From Saccharum officinarum (taxonomy: Eukaryota > Streptophyta > Magnoliopsida > Poales > Poaceae), in assembly GCA_020631735.1 (NCBI GenBank), contig CM036191.1:39105335-39169334 (forward strand): a stretch of DNA of 64,000 nt, read 5' to 3'. Numbering within the stretch: position 1 is the first letter of the stretch; each line of letters begins with the position of its first letter. Both the position numbers and the translations under genes were made by a program. Of the stretch, positions 34,029 to 44,590 are shown piece after piece. A model generated the notes under the pieces. It made no database searches, was not told the origin of the DNA, and saw only the letters and a program-made list of their open reading frames with translations.

Positions 34029-34981
34029 CTTAAGATTTTAGCTGGTCGAAGATTCTATTGCCCATAATACCCTCCATGTTTCGATCAACTAATAATTGAG
34101 TTCATATAAAATTTATTAGCTTTAAGTCCGTGCGTTGCCCTCGTCCGGCCCAGCACCGTCATTCGGCTCGCCGCTGCCAAGCACTAGCCCAGCCTAGACC
34201 TAGGCATTTTATAGGCTGGGTCTAGTTCGGGCTGGGCTCGGGCTTAGAAAAAAATTCTAGGCAGCAGAATCTGCGCTCAGGTCCTATCCACTAAGACTCA
34301 TGGGTGGGCTAGAACCCAGCGGGCTCGGGCTGGGCCAGGCTCAATTTGCTTAGTTCTACACAAACCGCCCAGAGGCCGCGCGTGCCCTCGCCCGTGTGAG
34401 TACAAGCCCCCCGCGCTTGCAATCGGCCCAACTCCAACTGCTCGTAGGCCTTACGTGCTAGTGCCCCTAGCCGCCCATCGCTTGCACATGTACCAGTGGC
34501 CTCGTGCCCTGACCAAGCCCCTCGCCGTAGGCCGCCGGCGCGCTAGAGCCGCTCACTGTCGGCCACCCACAGAGCCTGCTAGCCAGTGCTTTATCTAAGG
34601 TGGGAAAGGACTCTAGGAGAAGATAGATAAGCCCATGGAAGAGAGAATGAGGGATGAATGAGTGGTAATGCTACAAACATGACTCCGATGCCAGCGACTC
34701 CCCTCTGGACGCATGGCGTGACGTTCAGCACAACTTTACCTCACCGACGCTCACCTAAATAAATAAAATCAACTCCTGGCCGCCTCGCCTCGCTCTGCTT
34801 CGCTCCGCATGTGCCGCCTGCCTTACGAGCTCCTCTTTCTCGTGCTTCCCTGCTGCTCCTCTCTCTGTCTCTCTCACTTGCCCACCTCGGCGCTACCCTC
34901 CCCTACCTCAGCGTCCTTCTCCCCAACCTCGGTGGCTCCTTCCCCCACCCCAGTGGTGCCCCTCCCCACACCTTGGCGTCC
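34029..34981. other. GC-rich unclassified stretch with a dispersed repeat
   Basis: No coding region is recognised. The part at about 34205-34350 (GGCTGGG.CTCGGGCT.., AGCAGAATCTGCGC.CAGG, CCACTAAG.CT.ATGGGTGGGCT) reappears inverted and diverged at about 44097-44240. Later text is Pro/Ala-coding by composition only. Confidence 0.4.
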
Positions 34982-35150
34982 TCCACTACTGCAATAAACT
35001 TAACCGAGGCGGGCAAAAACGATTTTCTGAGGTGGCCAACTAAAACTCCCCAGATCAAACGTCATGGTAAATGGCCTATTTTCCGAGATGGTTTGGTGCC
35101 TGCCTCGGTAAATCAAATTAAAAACAAACAAAAAGAAAAAAAAATCCAAG
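34982..35150 (+). mobile_element. Possible CACTA transposon end
   Basis: CACTACTGCAATAAAC is followed by short subterminal-type repeats in both directions (ACCGAGGCGGGC, GAGGTGGCC, GCCTCGGTAAAT). CACTA elements in grasses start with CACTA and carry such subterminal repeats. The opposite end was not found. Confidence 0.4.
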
Positions 35151-35209
35151 GACAAGCCCGGCGAGCCCATCCATGGGCCCACCGAGCCCATCCACGCGCC
35201 GCCCACTGC

Positions 35210-35405
35210 CTGTCACCGGATCTGCGGCCCTAGCCACCGCGCTGTTGTCGGGAGAGGAGGGGCCGACGCCGCCAGATCTGCGGCCCCTAGCCACCGCTAG
35301 ATCTGCTGCTCCCAGCCACTGCGCCGTCGCCGGGAGAGGAGGGGCCGCCCGCCACCGGATCTGCGGCCCCTAGCCACGCACCGCTGCCGGGAGAGGAGGG
35401 GAAGA
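35210..35405. repeat. GC-rich tandem repeat (about 65-75 bp, three imperfect units)
   Basis: GATCTGCGGCCC(C)TAGCCAC and GTCG(C/G)CGGGAGAGGAGGGG alternate three times. Below it, to about 35820, are more low-complexity G/A runs ((GGGA)n, (GA)n). Confidence 0.65.
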
Positions 35406-35844
35406 GCGTCGCCGCGATCAGAACCGCCTCCACCGCGTCAGAGGGGAGGAGGGGAAGAGCCCATTGGAGAAGAAGTGGCCGGCCTGGATCTCGTCGGAGA
35501 AGAGGCGACCGTCGTCGTCCCTCGCCGGATCCGGCCACCTCGGTGCTAGATCAGGCCTCGCTACCACCAGATCCGACCACCTTGGCGCCGGATCCGGCCT
35601 CGACCGCACCGACGCGCCGCCGGCCTACCTCTCCCATGCCACCCTACGTCGTAGGAGTGCCTCCTCCTCGCGTGTGTGAGAGAGAGAGGGAGGGAGGAGG
35701 TGGCCGGGGAGGGAGGGAGGGAGGGTGCCGCTCGTGTCGGTTGGGAAGGGGAGGGGAGGGGGCGGCGGATGGGAAGGGGAGGAGGAGGGGCTCAGAGAGA
35801 GAGAGAGAGAGAGGAGTGCGGGTGCGGCTGAGAGTCCCGAGTTT

Positions 35845-36420
35845 GGTTTTGATAATTAATGACAACCTAAATACTAATCCTATGTGGCTAAGTGTGATAG
35901 CATATGAGGATTGGTACATTCCAAGGTGGTAGCAAGGATGCATGTTGATCATAGTGATTTGATGGCCAATTTGGAGAAAGAAGATGGAGATGGAAAGCTA
36001 CCCTATGGAGCTCAAGGAAAAGGTATAAGATAGGGCTTTTGCTTTTGGTGATCAAGACGCCATAGAGGGTGTGATCACATTTATGATCGATAGCCGTACT
36101 ATAAAGAGGGGAATTCCATGGCTAAACGGTTTATCGAGTGCCACTAGGTGACATTGTTCATGTGCATGTATTTAGAATCTAGTGTGCTAACATAACCTTT
36201 GGAAAATATTTATGAAAGGCTAACACATCTGCACAATATGGTTTACCCTTGGTGGTGTTGGCACATTTGCAAAGGAGGCGGTGTTGGAGTTGATTATGTC
36301 CAACTTGGAGAAGAGAGAAAGATTTTTCAGTGTTCTCCGGACACTAGGATGACTCTTGGAGTGGAATACTGCTTTGATCTATTGTGAATTGGATCAAGTG
36401 CTTTTGTGGGTTATGTAGCC
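35845..36420 (+). mobile_element. Sirevirus/copia LTR-like remnant
   Basis: GGTTTTGATAATTAATGACAACC.. near 35846 resembles the start region of grass copia LTRs (compare GGTTTCGATAATTGATGACAAC near 8717). A CTCCGGACAC motif occurs near 36336. No end or target duplication was found. Confidence 0.4.
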
Positions 36421-36475
36421 CTCTGGGTAAGCTTTCCAAAATATCCAAGATCATCGAAATCGGAGTTCGGAGCTA

Positions 36476-36661
36476 TTGAAAGAACAGGAGAACAAGGTGG
36501 CCATTGAAATGATCTTCCCATCTAATCCAGATGTGGTGATTTACGCGACTGTTAACTTTATGCAGATGTGGGGACAACTCCTTAAAGAGGCTGACAAGGG
36601 CAAGCTAATGAAGACAGTGCAGTGCTTAGAGGAATGGATCAACAAGAAGCAGAAACGCTGA
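36476..36661 (+). other. Small orphan frame, unrecognised
   Basis: Sixty-one codons, rich in Lys and Met, with no domain. It is followed by T-rich text like a retroposon 3' UTR. It may be a fragment of a transposon ORF. I cannot assign it. Confidence 0.2.
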
Positions 36662-36929
36662 GACATGAGCTCTGATATAGTGTTTCGGTGATGTCTGCGT
36701 TTGCTATCGAGTAGAGTTGGGTGTCTTTCTTCTGTTCTGGACGTTTTTTTTCTGGTACCGTTTGTTAACTGGTATCTACCAGCCTGTAAGACTCATAATC
36801 GTTTTCGTAAAAGCAGAGTAAATCTCCTTTCAAATAAACTCTATTGGAAAAAATCTAAGTAAATTAATCTTCCCACCGTAGTGTCACAAATCAATTTCAT
36901 GCAGTAATTTTCGGTAGCATATTTTTTTG

Positions 36930-37640
36930 AGAGGAAGTAGACTTTTATTAATTCATAATGTTTTGAGGTACACACAAAATTTCTGGACGCCCAAGGAGCC
37001 ATACATATATCCGTGGTGCCAATTTACAAACACTTTTAGCAAGAACCTGGGCCTCACAGTTTGATTCTCTATCTTCATGCTTAAAAATGACTTCGTAAAA
37101 CAAAGTGCTCCTGGCTTTAATTTCCTTCAAGACTAAGGAATAAGCACACAAAGTTTGCTTCTAAAGATTCATAATCACTTCCAAGCAATCTGAAGCTATT
37201 ACACACTTCTGCACACCCATGTCTATGGACAAGTAAATTGCTTCATTACAAACCAGAGCTTCCAAAGATGGCAGATCAGTTAAACAATCAATGACCATAG
37301 CACTTGCAGCAACATAATTTCCTACATTATCCCGACACACCACGCCAACAGTCCCCTTATCTCCAGACTGCGCCACCGCACCATCAACATTAAAGTTCAA
37401 GAAAGCTTTAGGCGGAGGTATCCATTTGGAAGCCGATTACTTGTTTCTTGTTGACTTGATTGTTTCAATGTCCTCGATCAATCCAGCCAATTTGATATCA
37501 TCAAGATATTTTGTAATAAAGCGTAATGGGCTTTGGAATATATCCTCGTGTAATGCCTTTCTCCGGGCCCCCCAGGTTGAGGCCCTGTCTTGCACATGAC
37601 TATACACAACACTTTGGATTTTTTCGCAGCCCGACAACGG
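36930..37640 (-). pseudogene. LINE remnant with RNase H-like domain
   Basis: On the minus strand the frame from about 37420 down to 36948 encodes an RNase H fold: the FNVDGA strand with its first acidic residue, SLEALVCNEA with Glu, and IASDCLEV with Asp. The HEDRESNCEAQVLAK segment matches the family's last motif. One in-frame stop lies at 37161. Upstream (37437-37637), a fragment TWGARRKALHEDIFQSPLRF is typical of the linker before this domain in plant LINEs. The 3' end is marked by a T-run near 36926-36932. ORF1 and reverse transcriptase are absent. Confidence 0.8.
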
Positions 37641-38205
37641 TCCAAGTTGTTACACAAGGCTCAACCTTGTCATTATAAGCCCAAAGAAAAAAGGTCAACC
37701 CTACATACAAAATATCCACAGAAGCATGAGATAGGAAAGAAATAGAAAAAAAGAAAAAGAAAGCAAAGGAGAAGAAAAAAGAAAAGAACACCTAGAATTA
37801 TATGATGTCTTGGTATATAAAAAAAGCTATGCATCGAGAAAAGCTAGAACAACTTACAATTTAGAACGAAGGAGGTAGGAGAAAAGTAATCTATGGCTGA
37901 CAACTGGGCCTGAGTGTGTGACATTACACATGCTTCTTCTTGACGCTGTGAAAAGAAATGGGCCGCAAGCCAGTGCACCCCATCCTTCAAGCAACATGTT
38001 ACAGTCTGTAGACAAGTGATCCATTGGTTTAAGTTTTTCATGCATAGAACGTGAGTAGCCTCACAAAATACTGTATGTGAGTCTGCAGACAAGTCAAACA
38101 AATCCGAGCTATTGATTTTTTTAGATTTTATAAAATAATTAAACAACTAAATCTATGAAATGAGGAAAAATTAAATCATCCCAAACCCCGTAATCACGGG
38201 AGAAC
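37641..38205. other. Unclassified stretch with a Stowaway-like end
   Basis: Lys/Phe-coding A-runs at 37735-37795, then AACTTACAATTTAGAACGAAGGAGGTA near 37850-37875, which resembles a Stowaway MITE end. The rest has no recognised content. Confidence 0.35.
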
Positions 38206-38213
38206 ACGAAGCG

Positions 38214-38367
38214 CAGGGGCGGAGCTATACTAAACTTAGTGGGTGCAGCCGCACCCACAAAAAAGAAAAGAAAAGAAAAAAACAGTGTTAAAACCCAAAT
38301 TTCTACCATATATGCACCCAACAAAGGCAAACGTGCCCCCTTTATATTTACTCTAGCTCCGCCACTG
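38214..38367. mobile_element. Small MITE with CAGGGGCGGAGCTA ends (154 bp)
   Basis: CAGGGGCGGAGCTA and TAGCTCCGCCACTG form terminal inverted repeats. The flanks ACGAAGCG (38206-38213) and CAGAAGCG (38368-38375) agree at six of eight positions, consistent with an old 8-bp hAT-type duplication. A related remnant sits at about 39690-39841. Confidence 0.7.
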
Positions 38368-38375
38368 CAGAAGCG

Positions 38376-39054
38376 GGGTCCCTCCCATGAAAATACTTGT
38401 GTCCTTTTGGGTGCAGTAAAGGCGGCTGCTGTTTCAAAGTGATTTAATCCATTTCCCAAGCTATTGTATACACGGAGGTACATGTTACATGTATAAAAAA
38501 TGGCAAATGACACCTAACACGCTAGCACATGAGGTTGTGAAGCTACTCACGTTCTATGCACAAGAAGATAAAATGTCACACATGCATCAAAAAGTTGCAT
38601 AATAAAATGATTTACCACATCCAATGGAGCATGCATCAATTTGATCTAAAAATGATTTTTTTTTCATATATCCTACTTTACCAAATAAAAAATTGAATAA
38701 ATGTATGTTTGACCTATTAACTTCTACGAGATAATAGACGTTCCTAACCATCCGATATATATAATTAAATGAGCGGCTCACAATTATCTTGGAGTAGCAC
38801 AACAAAGCCCATCTTGGATTTTGCATACAGTTCTATTGCAAAGCCGCAACCTTTCGTGTAACCAATGGGGTCAGACCTATTTATTCCAATTCTTCAAAAA
38901 ATGACCTCCTCCTTGAAAATTACTTCTCCTGCAGTCTCAGGATGTTCGTCTTCCTCCATAGTTACGAACAAGGATAGATCTAGTGGTGGGGAGGGGGGGG
39001 GTGGGCTCAAGCCCCCCTAACACCGTTGATACCATACAACCCCTCCAAGGATTT
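38376..39054. other. Unclassified AT-rich stretch
   Basis: No coding region is recognised. Near 38980-39020 a G-run and GGGCTCAAGCCCC resemble the ends of small grass transposons like the one at 39690-39841. Confidence 0.35.
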
Positions 39055-40097
39055 TTGCCATGACTGTTTTGAGGAGGAGAGGCCAGAGGTTGAAGATATG
39101 ATGACTTCAGCCCCTATGAACTTTCATCCTAGATCTTCCACTGGTTATGAAGGCATTTGCCATTCACAGCTAATCAGCAATTCCACATCAATCTCATACC
39201 TTTTGGGAAATAGCATAGAATGCAAAGCACTGTTTCATATGTGATGGTAGGTCATCAAAACTGAGCTTGAGTATCGGTAAGGTTCCAGTTCTCTCGTTAC
39301 TAATGTTACTTTTGGCAATATATCCTTCCATTCTTTTAGAACTGTCTGGTACTCAACATAGAGCCAAAGGCTTTGGTAGCCAAAGGAGAACTAGCGCATC
39401 TCTCCATGATCTATCAAGAATGCCATCTAGCTCACCACTATTTTGCTTTCGTAAACTGAATGCTAACTTTGGATCATTTCCTTCAAATGCTTATCACTCA
39501 GTTTTTTTTAATGTTGTACCATTTAGATGCACACATGGTCATAATTCAAGCTACTTCTACATCACAAGTTGTCGCCACTACTGCACTGCCCTTGCCACCT
39601 TACTTAAGGCAAGTCATGAGTTTTCCCTGCTTGGCCTCATCCCGATTCCATATATCATGTAACACAGATAGGTACCTCTTTCCAGTGGCAGAGCCATAAA
39701 TGCAAATTTTCCATTGTTAGGGGGGACCAACAGAGCAAATTCTATCAGAATTTGGTTGAGTTTGAATTTTTTTGACAAAAACTATACTTAGGGGGATTTG
39801 ACCCCCTCCCCGCTCCTCCCTCCACCATTCTTTATGTTGATCTTAACCACTTCCGAACCTCAAATTCTTCTCAACTTAGGCCGTTATAAAGGAGTTGGAC
39901 AAAGGTTGTCTTGCCTAGCCCGTGCGTCCCAACAATGGGTAACACCATGAGATCCATTTTACTAGCTTCTTAAAGAAGAATCCCCACAATTTTGATCTTC
40001 TCTTCACCTCTGAATCTACAGACCCTGACAATATCCTTGTCATAGTCAACCAAAATGGAATTTGTCCTTTGCCATAGTTTTGATGGTGGTACTTGCT
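39055..40097 (-). pseudogene. NLR (CC-NB-ARC-LRR type) relic 1
   Basis: Read from 40097 downward on the minus strand, NB-ARC motifs occur in the normal order, with stops and shifts. First is the linker (PPSKLWQRTNSILVDYDKD). Then come a P-loop VGTHGLGKTTF near 39905, an RNBS-A remnant FEVRKWL near 39855, and a kinase-2 relic YLSVLHDIWNRD near 39665. Next are an RNBS-B relic GSAVVATTCD near 39590, a GLPLA-like SPLATKAFGSML near 39380, and [15 protein letters not shown] near 39265. The kinase-2 Asp pair is HD instead of DD, and the RNBS-B Arg is lost. The LRR region is not visible. These proteins are intracellular immune receptors. This copy cannot be functional. A small insert splits it at 39690-39841, and an LTR end abuts it at 40098. 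Confidence 0.82.
39690..39841. repeat. Small transposon remnant inside NLR relic 1
   Basis: Lies exactly between the RNBS-A and kinase-2 relics and replaces about 40 expected residues. It contains AGTGGCAGAGCC, TTAGGGGGGACC and GGGGGATTTGACCCCCTCCCC, text like the ends of the MITE at 38214. Confidence 0.5.
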
Positions 40098-40745
40098 TGT
40101 CACACTCCAAATAAAGGACAATATAGAGTGCATACATCTTATGTGCGCCCCAGGAATAGTCGTACACATAAGCCGACAAATTAATAGAAGTATCATCACT
40201 ATGTACATACATCACGATATTACATCACGTAGTTCTCAACATAACAAGCGGAAAAGTAAATAACAACTCTCAAGCGAAGTCTCTGCTCCACAGGGAAGGC
40301 CGACTGGTTGACTCAAACCTAGTAATCTTCGGGGAAATCCTCGTAGAAGCTGTCATCTGTTACCCATCTAGGATTTTTTTATCCAAAAACGAAATAATAA
40401 CAAGTGTGAGTACACTCGTACTCCGCAAGTATAGTATGAGGATTCATGAGGCTCAAAAAGGATAGAAACGGTTGACTGCAGTTAGCACTTTTAGTAGATC
40501 AACATTTTATTATTATTTATCATCAAGTTATGCATAAGCTCCCATTTAACCCACATGATCACCTACTAGAATTAAGGAGAGAAATTGATCATCATTATAA
40601 TCTCATCATCATCATCATAAGTCATCCACATGTCAAGTAACCATTTATTCTGTGAGTTTTTCGGGCTGCTCGTGACCATGAGCACGGCTGTTATAACAGT
40701 TTTAACACTTTGCAGAGGTTGTGCATCTTTACCCGTGAGTCGTGT
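40098..40745 (-). mobile_element. Truncated LTR of the element A/B family between two NLR relics
   Basis: Starts at an LTR terminus (TGTCACACTCC at 40098, compare TGTCACACCCGG at 44591) and keeps family landmarks: TTATGTGCGCCCCAGGAA near 40140, ATTCATGAGGCTCAAA near 40441 and GGCTGTTATAACAGTTTTAACA near 40686. It breaks off at about 40745 inside the LTR, directly against NLR pseudogene 2. At that point both partners contain CAACACG, a likely short homology at the junction. Confidence 0.82.
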
Positions 40746-41684
40746 TGCAACCGAATCACTCCGAGTGGTAACCAAAACTATTGCTGTAGCTGCAGTTCGC
40801 AAAGGAATTCTCAGCAGATTGGACCATACCTCGTGCTTCCACACATCATCCAACACAAGGAAAACACTTTTATTTTCAGTGGCTACTTCAAGCTTTCTGC
40901 CAAGTTCTCCAAGAGTTTCATCAGGCTGATATTGTACATCAAAATTTCGGAGAATTTGTTTTAAAAGATCAATTTCAATGTATTCCTGAGAAACACAAAT
41001 CCACACTCTTTTGTTGATTGTTCCTTTTATTTTGTCGTCATTAAATATCTTTTGAGCTAGAGTTGTTTTTCCAACCCCTCCTGTTCCAACAATACCGAGC
41101 TTGTAGGTTGTATTCCCCATATTTTTAAGTACTAATTCTGTTAATTCTCTGCATGCATGTAAAATTTCCTTTCCAACAGTGTTTGGCTCCACAAGCTGCC
41201 AAGTTTTCACTTGTCTTACCACTGAAACTTCTTTATTACCTTGCATAGTCTGAAGGGAAAGTCTATCACCAAGCTTTAAAGTCCTGTCAAGTCTAGTGTT
41301 CAGGTTCCTGATCTTGATAGCAATTTCATGGCGTATTTGTATGTTAGGAATGCAAGAGCAAAACAAAGAATCTGTAAATGATGCAAGGTTTATAGATGAT
41401 GAAGGACGATCAGGTAGCAACTTTTTTCCTTTTACTCTTGTGATGTCAATAATATCATCTGCTTCATAGATGTAATCTTTTAGTTGAGAAAGCCAATTCC
41501 TAACTGCTGAGTATTAAGTCCTCTTTTGCTCAGCATCATTAAGATAGCACTGGATTTGGTACATCATTTCCTTTAGCTTATTGAACTCTTCCTTTACCCC
41601 AAGAACAAGAATAACCTCCTCTGAAATGAGAACTTGCAATTTCATTGCGCATGATAGAACCAGAGAATCTAGTATTGTTGCCAT
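40746..41684 (-). pseudogene. NLR (CC-NB-ARC) pseudogene 2, truncated by LTR
   Basis: The start Met is at 41684. The Rx-type coiled-coil N-terminus is clear (YLNDAEQKRT..YSAVRNWLSQLKDYIYEADDIID) but broken by one TAA at about 41514-41516. Downstream there is no further stop. A P-loop GTGGVGKTTLAQ, an RNBS-A segment KRVWICVSQ, a kinase-2 motif FLVLDDVW and RNBS-B VLVTTRSDSVATR are all well preserved. The frame then runs into LTR sequence and stops at 40572, about 59 codons later. GLPLA, MHD and LRR regions are missing. One nonsense codon plus the truncation make it a pseudogene, although the region from 41420 to 40572 remains an open frame. Confidence 0.88.
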
Positions 41685-41853
41685 GGACAATACTTGAGGG
41701 AGTTGCGCCCAATCAACTGGCTTGTATAGGAGAATAGAGAACTGGTAGGGCTGCTGGCTGCGAATGAATGTATAACATTTGTTAAGTTGATTTGAGATTA
41801 CACAACCATATCAGGAAAAAAAAAGTCAATACTGACAGTCACAGACTCACTAA

Positions 41854-42107
41854 GGGCCTGTTTAGTTTGCAAACTTTTTTTTGCAAAAAACCACTGTAGC
41901 AGACTGTAGCATTTTCGTTGTTATTTGGTAATTAGTGTCCAATCATAGACTAATTAGGCTTAAAAGATTCGTCTCGTGATTTACAGCTAAACTGTGTAAT
42001 TAGTTTTATTTTTTATCTACATTTAATGCTTCATGCATGTGTCCAAAAATTGATGTGACGGAGAATCTGAAAATTTTTGGGAAATTTTTTGGGAACTAAA
42101 CAGACTC
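41854..42107. mobile_element. Tourist-like MITE, copy 3 (254 bp)
   Basis: Ends GGGCCTGTTTAGTTTGC and GGGAACTAAACAGACTC with TAA on both sides (41851-41853 and 42108-42110). The interior is very close to the copy at 14597 (TTGTTATTTGGTAATTAGTG, TGTGTAATTAGTTTTATTTTTT). Confidence 0.88.
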
Positions 42108-42110
42108 TAA

Positions 42111-43211
42111 AGCGATGGGCAACTATTCGCCAGTAAGAATGTGTTACTATTGGCAAGTCTAATGGTAGTTAGTTGCATCACTATATATAGAGACTCACAA
42201 GTACCACTACTTATTCTACAATGTGACGGTTTTAAATCTCCCGCTATAGCACGCTATCTCCAGATATAATTTTGCTCATATGTGCAATTTAGCCATTATT
42301 AGCCGCTATAGCCCAATTTAGCTCGCTATTGAGTGTCTAAGCAGGGAGATCACTAATGCTTTAGTCCGCTCTAATCAAAACACTATGTAAAAGTAAGACC
42401 TGTTGCAACCATAAAAACACATGATATCTCAAACCGTAAAAGTGTAACCAGATTTTACTCCTTTCACTTTGGAAGCTTGGCACAATCGCTCAGCCGTGTA
42501 AACTTTACATATCACAATAGTAAAAATAGGGACACCATGTATAAATAACCCTCAAACTGTATATTTCTCATTTCTATCCTACTTTTCTCTCTCCTCATAT
42601 CTAGATCTCTATGGACCATGGTGACAGCACACTATTGGCATCGAAGGTCAATCCTGAGCTCCCTCATGGCAAGCTTGCTCCTCTACCACGGTGGTAGTAG
42701 CATCCTCCCCTTGCTCTACCACCGGCAGTTGAGGCTTTACTTCCCCGCACCTAGGACTTCTCCAGGCAGCTGAAGGAGGAGGTCCAGCGGTGACCGTTGT
42801 CGCGGAGTTGAAACCACGACAAGCATTGTTGTTCGTCAGGTGTCACTGAGTGTGAGGTCTCCGATGACTGTCTATAGCAACCATGGGAACCATTATTAGT
42901 TCCTTTGATGTCGTTTAGATGAATTTTTAGTGGTTTGAAGCAATACCTTTTTTGGTGATTTAAAGCATTGTTGATGAATTTTCACTGTAACTTGCACAAA
43001 TCAAAATGACTACTTGATGAACGACAACACATCAGAAGTAATAGTATTAAGGTTGCATTTTATTTAAAAGGCTACTAGTTGATACGATAATAGTGTTTTG
43101 TTTTGATGGTTGCTGGTTAGGGTTGCAAACCAAAGTCTATATGAGAAAGAAATTATATACCAAACTCAATAATTACTACTTGATGACTATATGATATTTT
43201 TAATACCCTAA
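42111..43211. other. Unclassified intergenic stretch
   Basis: No coding region is recognised. GCTATAGC/CGCTAT repeats near 42240-42330 look like a common small grass repeat. A GC-richer patch at 42610-42860 opens short frames without domains. Confidence 0.35.
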
Positions 43212-43346
43212 GGGCATGCTCGGTTAGGGGTAAATCCTAAATCCTGCTGGGAATGGTTCCTGGTGATGACTATCTATAGTAATTACACATGCGTTTCCTG
43301 GCAGGAACGGTTCCAGGACTTGATTCCCTAGGAACCAAACGTGGCC
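43212..43346. mobile_element. Short Tourist-like MITE (135 bp)
   Basis: GGGCATGCTCGGTT at the left and AACCAAACGTGGCC at the right, with TAA on each side (43209-43211 and 43347-43349). Inner text such as GGGAATGGTTCCTGG / GGAACGGTTCCAGG is also partly inverted. A different subfamily from the other Tourist copies. Confidence 0.75.
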
Positions 43347-43349
43347 TAA

Positions 43350-44585
43350 GCAAGTTTTATGGTTTGGATCACCACTTTGTACTCATTATGGTTAAATTAG
43401 ACAACTATTCATCATTGGAAGATGAGGTTTATGGTTGCTTGGCTGTTTGGTGGTGAGTACACTGATTTTATGGATGCTGTGTGAGTTTTGCTATATTCGG
43501 GTTGAGGTGCTATTGTTGCTGGGCTAGGCGGGTAGACTCTAATCATTAATTATAATAACATCATTGAATAATTTTTTTTAGAAAATAATCCAGCTCTGCC
43601 ATTATGAAAATAGCCTAGAGTAGTACCTAAATCTATATCTTAATTACCCACATGTGCTATTATGAAGACAACAGAAAGTTATCTATTCAAATCGCTATCT
43701 AAATCACATCTTTGCCATTATAAGAATAGCCCAAAGTAACCCCTAATATTCAACTAAATATATCACTAAGAAAATAATTTATGGTAAATTACATACCTTT
43801 GTCATTATTAAAAACATAAAATAACATGTAATTTTGCATCCACATTGCCAACATATGCAATTATGAAAATGATCTAAAGTAACCACATAAATTTGCATAT
43901 AAACTACTTGCATCTATGTTATTAAAATTATTAACAAAAAAGAACATTTAAATCTGCATCTGAATTATATACCTTCCAGTTTTTTCATCCTAGTGATATG
44001 TGTATTTTTCTACACACTTCTTTAATTATTAAAATTGAAAAATGAAAGCATACTTTGTGTTCATGCAGACTACTAGACATATATATAGGCTTGAGAAAAT
44101 CGAGCCCAGCCCTGCCCGAGCCCGGCGGGTTTTAGCCCACCCACAAACCTTAGTGGACAGGGCCTAGACAGAGATCCTGCTGCCCAGAAAAAAAAATCCG
44201 GCTTGAACCCTGGCCGAAATATATATTTTGGCTATTTTGCACTACGAATTGCGCAAACGGCCTGACTCAGCCACCTAAGCAAGCGGCAAACTAAGCCGAG
44301 CGTAACTCTCTGTTAATTAGGTTCCTCCACTTCGCATAGGTGTTTGCATTCTTCTTGTTCTATTATAGGAAGAAATGATGCTATTTTTTAGTGGTAGGTG
44401 ACCTGGCAATCATTAGCGAGGCGCTTATGGTTATTTTATCAATCTCAAAATATATAGGCCCAGTCTCATGTGTATTTAAATGTTTGCATCTGTACTATGT
44501 TTTCACACAAACAGGGTGCCAAAATCATTGAGCATATTTGTTTTCTTGTCAAACACATATAGCTCAATGGTAAGGTTTCAACTAA
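43350..44585. other. Unclassified AT-rich stretch with dispersed repeat
   Basis: Old repeats of CCATTATGAAAATAGCC(T/C)A-type text recur at 43598, 43667, 43718 and 43867, a decayed tandem array. The segment at about 44097-44240 is the inverted relative of 34205-34350. No gene is visible. Confidence 0.4.
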
Positions 44586-44590
44586 ATATA
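44586..44590. other. Left target-site duplication of element B (ATATA)
   Basis: ATATA directly before TGTCACACCC matches ATATA at 55422-55426 directly after the other LTR. Confidence 0.9.

Noticed and set aside
34809..35932. Pro/Arg/Ser-rich frames around the GC-rich tandem repeat
   Set aside because: Low-complexity and tandem-repeat composition, no domain, and overlapping on both strands.
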